Of a stretch of 64,000 nucleotides of DNA, positions 57,701 through 64,000 are shown in pieces. Location of the stretch: assembly GCA_951802425.1 (NCBI GenBank), contig OX637796.1:3224001-3288000 (forward strand). Reading direction: 5' to 3'. The DNA comes from Clavaria fumosa (Eukaryota > Basidiomycota > Agaricomycetes > Agaricales > Clavariaceae). The stretch's first letter is position 1. Each line of letters starts with the position of its first letter. The notes below the pieces were generated by a model that did no database searches, was not told where the DNA came from, and saw only the letters and a list, made by a program, of their open reading frames with translations. The position numbers and the translations under genes are program-made.

Positions 57701-59275
57701 TCATTGGACATGTTCGAGACATCAATAAGTTGCACATCCGTACAGTCTGTCTTCTTGTCTCTCGATGGCTCCCCGACACCGACTATAAGTTTTGTAGGTT
57801 ACGCTTGGTTTGGACAATCCGCGAAAAATTGCACACCATCCAGGCCTCAAAGTGCTGGGCGTTGGATGTCTGCGAACAATACCTATGGAGATATGTCAGA
57901 ATGAAAGTTCGACGAGTTCGCTGCGATTGTTAGACGACGCAACATTTCATTGTACGTGATAAGTCGCGAACTCAGAACCACTCTGATGTTGTGCCATCCA
58001 GATTTGACCCGATTCGATTTCGACGATGGTGAGGTACTGACCGCTTTACAAGTCTTGACCGTCGCTTGCGGCGACGCTTCCGATATGTACTTCTGTGCTG
58101 GCACGTCGTATCGAGAATCTGAAGATCATGAAGCCTCAAAAGGAAGACTAATTGTCTTCGATCCCCGTGGTGGAGACTCCTCAATGAACGCGTCGCAGGG
58201 CCTCCAACTGGCTCAGAAAGCTTCTGTCAATGTCAGAGGTTGTGTGTCTGCTTTAACAAGCTTGGACGGCAAGATTGTTGTAGCCATCAATGCCTCGGTG
58301 CGTAGGATCTCGCACAACATCATCTCCACCTTACGAAGGTTTATGTGCTAGGTTGTTGTCTACACGATGGATGAAACTGAAGTGTGTTCAGTCACACAAC
58401 ATCATCTGCACAAATCCGCGGAATGGAATCACAATTACCGTATCAACTGTTTGGTGTCACGCGGGAGCACCCTCATTGTAGGGGACGCAATTAGTTCCAT
58501 CTCGATGTTGACTCTCGAGGGACAAAAATTGCGTGCGATTGCTCGGGACTACGCCGCACTATGGCCTATATCGGTAGAGGCCCTGGATGAGACGACTGTT
58601 ATAGGCGCAAACGTAATAATAATGGTCCTGCCCCTTAGTTCCGCCCGAGCTGACCGGGCAATTCTAGGCTGACTTCAACCTTTTCACGTTCAATCTACAA
58701 ACCTCGGGAACGCACAAGTATTTGGAGCGAAGCGGTCACTACCACATCGACGAGGATGTCACCAAACTCCTTCCAGGCAAGTTCATTGTCTCATCTTGCA
58801 CCACTGTTGCGTTGACGTAGGCAACAGGAGCCCTGACTCCACCCAAGCCAATGGAGGATACTCAACTCACTCCAAAGCAGCTCTTCTTCTGTAATTCTGG
58901 CAGGATTGGGGTTATTTTGGAAGCGGGACATGAGCTTTCACTGCAGCTGACCGCATTGCAGCGGAACATGGCTGAAGTCATCGAGGGATGTGGCGGCTCG
59001 AACCATACAATGTAAGTGGGCTCAGCGAACCTTTGGTCTCGTTTTCCTTCCCAACCAGAGACGTCCGCAGATATCGAGCGCCGCGAACGTCGAAAGGCAG
59101 GAGCGACGCAGAGATGTCCGTCGGATTTCTTGATGGTGATTTTCTTGAACGGCTTTTGAGCGAGCCCCCTGAAATGCTGGAACGCATACAGGAAGGTAAG
59201 AGCGAAGCTGAGCGGCTTGCAATGCCTATTGGTATACTGCAACGAACTCTGGAAATTGTTCAAAATATGCACTAG
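54735..59275 (+). CDS. DDB1: DDB1-like CUL4 ligase adaptor
   Basis: Adaptor that links substrate receptors to CUL4-RING ubiquitin ligases; nuclear, in DNA-damage response and chromatin. From ATG 54735: MRLVATFHPPTCVIRSLKCNL, VEHLLLAKPSRVEVHSLLPEG, CGVDIWGRIIALRAVPVP, then VMLDHPDPQLLFFKY and VPIIEINLLSVCFLDTDDPF. The middle propeller ends in KLHIRTVTLGLDNPRKIAHH and VGCLRTIPMEICQNE. The C-terminal region has ASKGRLIVFDPRGG, ARDYAALWPISVEAL, ALQRNMAEVIEGCGG and GFLDGDFLERLLS. Frames stay intact through many short introns. A Lys/Arg insert (QKRKSLDKTKVDQAKEKER) lies in propeller A. Two introns have possible GC donors (54939-54994, with a GT alternative from 54933; and 58777-58827). Length about 1,200 aa. 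Confidence 0.92.
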
Positions 59276-59335
59276 AACCATATTTCTGCGGACAAGAGAG
59301 AATGCCTACACTGTCATCTGTACAAATATATGTTT

Positions 59336-60737
59336 TTATGTAGTATACATGTCATATGCGAGCATGCCAAAAGCCGCAACAATTACTCCAGAACCCATCA
59401 CACTGTAGATTGTAATGGCTTGCGTTGCGCCGCGGATCAACACATCGGTAAGGAACACAAGGACGATCGTCAGCAGATTGCCAACTGAGGTTATGATGGG
59501 TCCCCACGCGCCGAGCAGGACCTTCCACCGAGTTGAAGCGTCAGGGAGAGCATTCAGACGAGTCAAGGATGTTTCTCACCATCACTCCGGCATTGAAGAC
59601 AACACCGCTCAGTGCAATGCCCGCGATAGATAGCACCGTGATTAGATTACTTGGAAGCACAAAGGGCTCCTTGTCCGTCCAATGCAGCAATGGAATGGGT
59701 ATCCATAGAACCAGCAGAGTGCACACTCCGATCATGGAAGTGAGAAGATTAGAATGCAGCGCGAAAGGGGGTGGATATACGACATTGCAATCGTCTATAG
59801 GTGGTCCATCTGACTGTCCTTCTGAATCGGGAATCGGAAGATAAGCATCTCCCGCCGTGATGAGCTCGTCAGGGTCGGAGGGTAGGGCCGCGTATTTCTT
59901 GTACAGGACCTGGTATAGTCCGTAGCCGAAAGACGCGCAGACCGTGAGAAGGTCGCCGATGAGAGGCGTTGAGGGTCCCGTGGAAAGAGCCACGGAACGC
60001 TTCTCTGGAGTGGGCGCTGCAGACGGAGAGGCAGTGCTACTGCCATAGACTACGGCAATGACACCCAATGTGGCGAGAGATACAGCCACTAGCCGCCTAG
60101 GTTCCCACTTGAGATTGAAGAGCTTGACGGAGATGAGGTACGCGAAGAATGCGTTGGTATTCCATATCGCTGTCACATCGCTCACGCTGGTCCAGATCAG
60201 ATAGAATGAAAGCATATTCTGGAAAAAAGAAAGAACGCACGATGCCATAGTAATTGAGGCGAACCAAGTCAGAGCAGGCCAGGTAATTCCTGCAGTCAAT
60301 GCAAGCGACAGGAAAAGGAAGTGAAAGAGTGGAAACTTTGCGGGAGGGCTTGGGCCTGCGAGGTGTTGAGTAATGGCAAGTGACAGCCCCTTCATTAGAG
60401 CGGAGATGGTGTAGTTCGTGGTTGTGATCAAATACAGCATGTGCAACGGAAACATAATGGAGAAGGTTGAGTGAACGATGTAGCTGAACGCTCCGAGTCT
60501 GAGATATCTTGCAAAACAGCTGACAGAGAGACTCACAAGATGAAAAATGGATGGCGATATCCAAGTTTGGTTTGCACATACTGTAAATAATGTGGGTACG
60601 ATGAACGTGCAGGATTCGCTGGCTTGTCGACTGACCTGCGTGAGTTCGCTCTCAACTACGAAGCTGAAGAGCGTGAACACGAAGATGACGACCACAATCG
60701 TGCCGCCCAGCTTGGAGTGGTCACCAGTCGCAGCCAT
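59336..60737 (-). CDS. DMT-superfamily transporter (EamA/SLC35F-like)
   Basis: About ten membrane helices. Read from ATG 60737 (MAATGDHSKLGG; upstream in-frame ATG 60809): TIVVVIFVFTLFSFVVESELTQ, intron, YVQTKLGYRHPFFI, intron, FYIVHSTFSIMFPLHMLYL, then LALTAGITWPALTWFASIT, VSDVTAIWNTNAFFAYLISV, WEPRRLVAVSLATLGVIAVVYG, GDLLTVCASFGYGLYQVLYKK, a hydrophilic loop, and LLTSMIGVCTLLVLWIPIPL. The last exons end AAFGMLAYDMYTT. The EamA duplicated layout (A-IWNTNAFFAYL and the matching SVSDV turn) fits the vacuolar/Golgi group of yeast YML018C and THI74. The substrate cannot be read from sequence. Confidence 0.85.
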
Positions 60738-60884
60738 GTTCAACGCGGACACTGTTTGTGAAAGAAGAGTCCAGCCGAAATGCGACTGGGAGCATGCAAT
60801 GAGGAGCAACGCCTGGTGCCACGTGCAGTGTCATCGTCGCACCACACCACATCCTGAGTGTGGCCTCGCGGCGACGAATTAGCA
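60738..60884. promoter_or_regulatory. 147-bp divergent promoter, transporter and mitochondrial bL36
   Basis: Only 147 bp separate the two start codons if the transporter starts at 60737. It holds one CACGTG at 60820-60825. Confidence 0.45.
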
Positions 60885-61188
60885 ATGTCGGCGCTTCGCG
60901 CTCTCTGGTCATCAGCCAGGTCGTTGCGCGCACACCTGTCATATTCGCCTCGCCTCGCTTTCGACAATCGCCATGCGCTCGGTTCGACGATTCCGCCCTT
61001 GACGAGAGGGATGAAGGTCCGCTCGTCGGTCAAAGTTATGTGCGACGGTTGCAGCGTCGTCAAGCGAAAGGGAAGGGTGTATGTCATTTGCTCCAAGAAC
61101 CCCAAGCACAAGCAGGTGCGTCGTCGTTGCGCAGTGGATGCGGGCAAGACGGCAAGGACTGACGGCACTGCTGCAGAGGCAAGGCTAA
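60885..61188 (+). CDS. RTC6: Mitochondrial ribosomal protein bL36m
   Basis: Large-subunit mitochondrial ribosomal protein of bacterial L36 type. Presequence [20 protein letters not shown], then the mature protein [34 protein letters not shown], intron 61116-61176, RQG and TAA. The zinc ligands C-x2-C, C and H are present. The total is 80 aa, ending exactly like bacterial L36 (KHKQRQG). The final exon codes only three residues plus stop (12 nt, 61177-61188). Without the intron the ORF would run on with an unrelated 33-residue tail. Confidence 0.94.
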
Positions 61189-61270
61189 TATCTATCTACT
61201 TTACTGAAGCTTGAGGTGGCGGATTAGACAACGTGCCCCGCATCCCACTCTGCTCCCTGAGCCTCTTTTT

Positions 61271-61942
61271 TTAACGAACCCACAATTGAAACTCATACTT
61301 GATCCCGTTCTCGTGCTGCGCTCCTTCCGGAACATCAAAGCCTGCCCAGTCCCGCAGTTCATCATGTCCCGCCCGCCTCCAAGTTGGGTCGTCAGTGGCG
61401 AAATCTGGTAGGAATACGTTGCACTCGTTGAAATCAGGCGACGATACGCGTGTTAGCAGGACGCGGTCGACATGCTCCGGTTCCAGCTTGCTGATGGAAA
61501 AAGCCTTGGAATATATATCTGCTCCGCCGATGACGAATCGGCGGTGCACGGGTAGTGTTTCGGAAGAATTCCCCAGACGTTGTATGGCGCCCTGCAAACT
61601 GCTCTCGAGTTGAGCGGAACCAGAATCGCGTCTGTTTCCTCTGAGTAACGAGCCTATCCAATCATCTGCAGAGTAACAGAAGGATCGCACGTACAAGTCG
61701 TAGTCGCAGTTACGGCTGATGACTAGGTTTACACGCTTTGGAAGTGGCCTGAATTTGAGAGGAATACTCTCCCATGTTTTCCTGCCCATAATCACTGCAT
61801 TGGTGTGGCCCTCCGGCGCATTGCTGGTAATGCGTGTAAAGAAAGCCATATCTCCTGGGAGCCGCCATGGTAGACGACCATTGACACCAATACCATTGAT
61901 TTTGGTCGCCGCGACTATGACGATGAGTCCTTTGCTGGACAT
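61271..61942 (-). CDS. DFR1: Dihydrofolate reductase
   Basis: Reduces dihydrofolate to tetrahydrofolate with NADPH. Read from ATG 61942: MSSKGLIVIVAATKINGIGVNG, RLPWRLPGDMAFFTRITSN, NAVIMGRKTWESIPLKFRPLP, RVNLVISRNCDYDL. The intron (about 61641-61691) leads to GNRRDSGSAQLESSL, then LPVHRRFVIGGADIYSKAF and CNVFLPDF, ending KYEFQLWVR. The WRLPGDM substrate loop with its Asp, the GRKTWES cofactor motif and FVIGGADIY are intact. The intron has no in-frame stop, so retention would add 17 residues. The ORF extends upstream to 62011, but the start at 61942 matches the family. Length about 205 aa. Confidence 0.95.
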   Translation of the reverse strand: MSSKGLIVIVAATKINGIGVNGRLPWRLPGDMAFFTRITSNAPEGHTNAVIMGRKTWESIPLKFRPLPKRVNLVISRNCDYDLYVRSFCYSADDWIGSLLRGNRRDSGSAQLESSLQGAIQRLGNSSETLPVHRRFVIGGADIYSKAFSISKLEPEHVDRVLLTRVSSPDFNECNVFLPDFATDDPTWRRAGHDELRDWAGFDVPEGAQHENGIKYEFQLWVR

Positions 61943-62089
61943 GATGTGATGTTGTTGCCCCCTCGTTAAGGTGGTAGGTAACTGCGTCGCTGCGTGACTT
62001 CCGCAAACCAATTCGTCAAAAAATGTAATTGTTACAGTAAAGACAAGATGGCGACGCTTTCGACTACCACGAGGTGGGATCCAGTTTGC

Positions 62090-62850
62090 TCAACCCCACT
62101 TCTTCCACTCCGCCCCCTCAGGAGGACGGATTCCTACAGGCGCCTTCTTGACCTCTTCCCAGTTGGTGCTTAACGTCGTACCACCGCTTTCCTGATAGCT
62201 CTTCATCATTGCTTTCTTGGTGTCGTCGTCGGCGTCTTCGAAGAGCTTCTGGAAGAAACTGTTGAGCGCGACGTCCCCACCAGTGTTCGGGTCGTCTTCC
62301 ATGGTTCTCTCTTTCTCGGAGGAGAGTATGGTGTCGGTGATGCCATCCCAATTCTTTTGTTTGGCCCTGACCGACGGAGTTGGAGGAATGACAGTGGGTG
62401 AGGCCAAGGCTTTTTTGGATCGCATCTGCGTCACGCATTCTGAAAGATGTATGAAAGACGAACGCACGTTCTGGGCTATCACCAATCAACGAGCCCCATT
62501 TCCCGGGAACGCATTTCACAAGACAGATTTCAACTTTCATCTTGCCGACTGTGAACTTGCTTGCGTCAGGATCGATCTGTGCTTTGAGGGGTTCCAAAAC
62601 GAGGCGTTTGTCGCCGTGTGTGTAGGTCAGCTAGTAAACGCTTTGGTTGAGCAAACAGGCAGTTTGTCTAGAGAGATGTAGCAGACCTTTCGAGCCGCAA
62701 AGTCGATCTTGACCTGCTCTCGATCTGCCCCTTTGTCGAAAATCGAAATCATCAGCTTCTCGTCGCTCTCGTAAAATTCATGCCTATTTAGTGTGTGAGA
62801 CCACTGCGGGACCAACTTGTGTGACTGCCCTCACCTTGGTGTACTTGCCA
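62090..62850 (-). CDS. SGT1: SGT1-like co-chaperone (CS + SGS domains, no TPR)
   Basis: Hsp90 co-chaperone family acting with SCF ligases and kinetochore assembly. Read from ATG 62850: MASTP, intron, RHEFYESDEKLMISIFDKGAD, VKIDFAARK, intron, LTYTHGDKRLVLEPLKAQID, KFTVGKMKVEICLVKCVPGKW, a CS domain of 80-90 residues. The SGS domain follows: KQKNWDGITDTILSSEKER, GDVALNSFFQKLFEDADDDTKKA, MMKSYQESGGTTLSTNWEEV, ending PPEGAEWKKWG. The N-terminal TPR domain of plant, animal and yeast Sgt1 is absent: the first exon has only five codons. No upstream TPR exons were seen before 63031. Length about 200 aa. Confidence 0.92.
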
Positions 62851-63030
62851 TCGTAGGTCACCGTGTCGAATTTTCGGGAACATTTCTGGGGCGTGCATCG
62901 TGTCACATGACGTGCCATACGTCCATCCCGATCGATCAAAAGTTTCTTTATTTGTCTAGCGTGCCCAAACAACACCTACCTTCGGACTCCATCGTGAGGC
63001 TGACGGTTCAACGTTCAACTATCGACAATC

Positions 63031-64000
63031 ATGTCTTCGAGCCTTCCAAAAGCTGTCTTGTACGAAGCTCCCCAATCAATTTGGTGCGCGTCAGGTCAGA
63101 TTTCTTCCTACCCCGTGCATTTCGTGCCTTGATCTGATCCATAAACGCAGTCTTCCTTACATTGTGAGTTCCAAGCTTCAGAGACACATGATCATACGAA
63201 TGGTGTTATAAAAATACAGGGAAGAAAAAGGCTACGGTCCGGATGATCTAGATCTGAGGGTCGTAGACCTTAGTGAGCCCCCGTCTCCTCGAAGCGAATG
63301 GAGACCACAACTGAAATCGTAATCTAGGCAAAGGCGAGAATTTTGCGCCGTCCTTCCTGAGACTGAACCCGAAAGGTACGTCATTTCGTGATATATAAAA
63401 AATCCCATTATGACCGTGCTCAGCAACGGTTCCGACTTTGGTCGTCCCATTCGAGGATACAATTTCAGGCGATGTCGAGAGCCGCTATAAGGCACTCACA
63501 GAGACTAAGGTTTCCATATTCATGTCATGTACGAATCTGCGTACTCAAGTCTTCATTTCTCTCCCAGGACATCATCGAGTTCCTCGATAAATCGCGTTCG
63601 GCGGTGTCGCACACGCACTCGACATCGTCTGCGCCCGCGCCTAGTTTGACACCTGCCACGATCGCCTTCGCGTCTAAGTCAGCGGCGATTATCGATGCGC
63701 TGCACTCAAAGGCCGGCGATCCAAACAAGGCCTCCTCCCTCAATGCACGCGACCCCGCCGCGCTCCGTGTGCTAGCCAGGACTAGGCTTCCCTTGATGCA
63801 GGGCCGCGCCGACGCGCTCGCGAAACACCTCGCTGAGGCGGAGAGCGAGACAGTTCGCGCCTCAGAGAAAACCAAGGCTTTCTGGCGCGAGAAGTTGCAG
63901 GCCATGGAGTGGCTGCTGGCTGTGTTCGCCTGTGCTGAAAAGGACGACGCAAAAATGACCGAGGAAGAAAGAAAGCAGAGGTCCGAATTCTTCTCCAAAG
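63031..64000 (+). CDS. GST-like protein, cut by window edge
   Basis: From ATG 63031: MSSSLPKAVLYEAPQSIWCAS, intron, VFLTL, intron, EEKGYGPDDLDLRVVDLS, intron, KGENFAPSFLRLNPKATVP, intron, TLVVPFEDTISGDVESRYK, then DIIEFLDKSRSAVSH. This is a glutathione-S-transferase N-terminal thioredoxin fold: the cis-Pro motif (ATVPTLV) and the following E/D-S type position are present. The C-terminal helical part continues beyond position 64000 (KAFWREKLQAMEWLLAV). An insert rich in Ser/Ala (TSSAPAPSLTPATIAF) lies between the two domains. Catalysis cannot be judged from the visible part. Confidence 0.85.

Noticed and set aside
1..64000. CRISPR array, rRNA or tRNA genes
   Set aside because: No regularly spaced direct repeats, and no tRNA-like cloverleaf or rRNA sequence was recognised. 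A covariance-model scan was not possible.

Overview
The window is nuclear DNA from a filamentous basidiomycete fungus, most likely an Agaricomycete. The evidence is dense genes on both strands, most interrupted by many 50-60 nt GT-AG introns, and the protein set: HSP104, DCP2, a Ppz-type phosphatase, kleisin Rec8, INCENP/Sli15, DDB1 and an Ime2/MAK-type kinase. No rRNA, tRNA, CRISPR array or bacterial operon was recognised. Gene models were built by reading frames across splice sites by eye. Exon ends given to the base were placed from splice signals plus reading-frame continuity and are not RNA-verified.

Layout. 1-2518: 3' part of TAF5. 2640-9140: a rearranged tandem array. Two intact copies of a gene for a putative PD-(D/E)XK-like protein alternate with two composite pseudogene blocks. 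Each block joins, in the same order, pieces of three genes from this window: a NIPA-type transporter (native copy 13.4-15.4 kb), a Ser/Gln-rich single-pass membrane protein (native copy 10.8-13.0 kb) and TAF5. 9.3-10.2 kb: a small unknown gene. 10.8-19.3 kb (minus): membrane protein, NIPA transporter, TMEM242-like protein, NTF2-like protein, RNA polymerase I/III subunit AC40. 19.5-25.6 kb (plus): unknown conserved gene, HSP104, complex I subunit NDUFS6. 26.4-40.3 kb (minus): Ime2/MAK-type kinase, PRPP synthetase, DCP2, INCENP. 40.7-45.2 kb (plus): REC8 and IPP isomerase. 45.3-47.0 kb (minus): unknown conserved protein. 47.4-48.0 kb (plus): mitochondrial pyruvate carrier MPC1. 48.1-51.1 kb (minus): DNA ligase I. 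51.5-59.3 kb (plus): RPS11, Ppz-type phosphatase, DDB1. 59.3-60.7 kb (minus): DMT-family transporter. 60.9-61.2 kb (plus): mitochondrial bL36. 61.3-62.9 kb (minus): DHFR and an SGT1-like co-chaperone. 63.0 kb to the end (plus): start of a GST-like gene.

Most genes are core housekeeping functions (transcription, DNA replication and repair, chromosome segregation, mRNA decay, proteostasis, mitochondrial function) and do not form one pathway. The unusual part is the 2.6-9.1 kb array. Smaller points of interest are a 6-nt microexon carrying part of the NDUFS6 metal site, several GC-AG introns, a triple CACGTG cluster between MPC1 and its neighbour, and an inverted repeat around a TGACTCA site upstream of HSP104.
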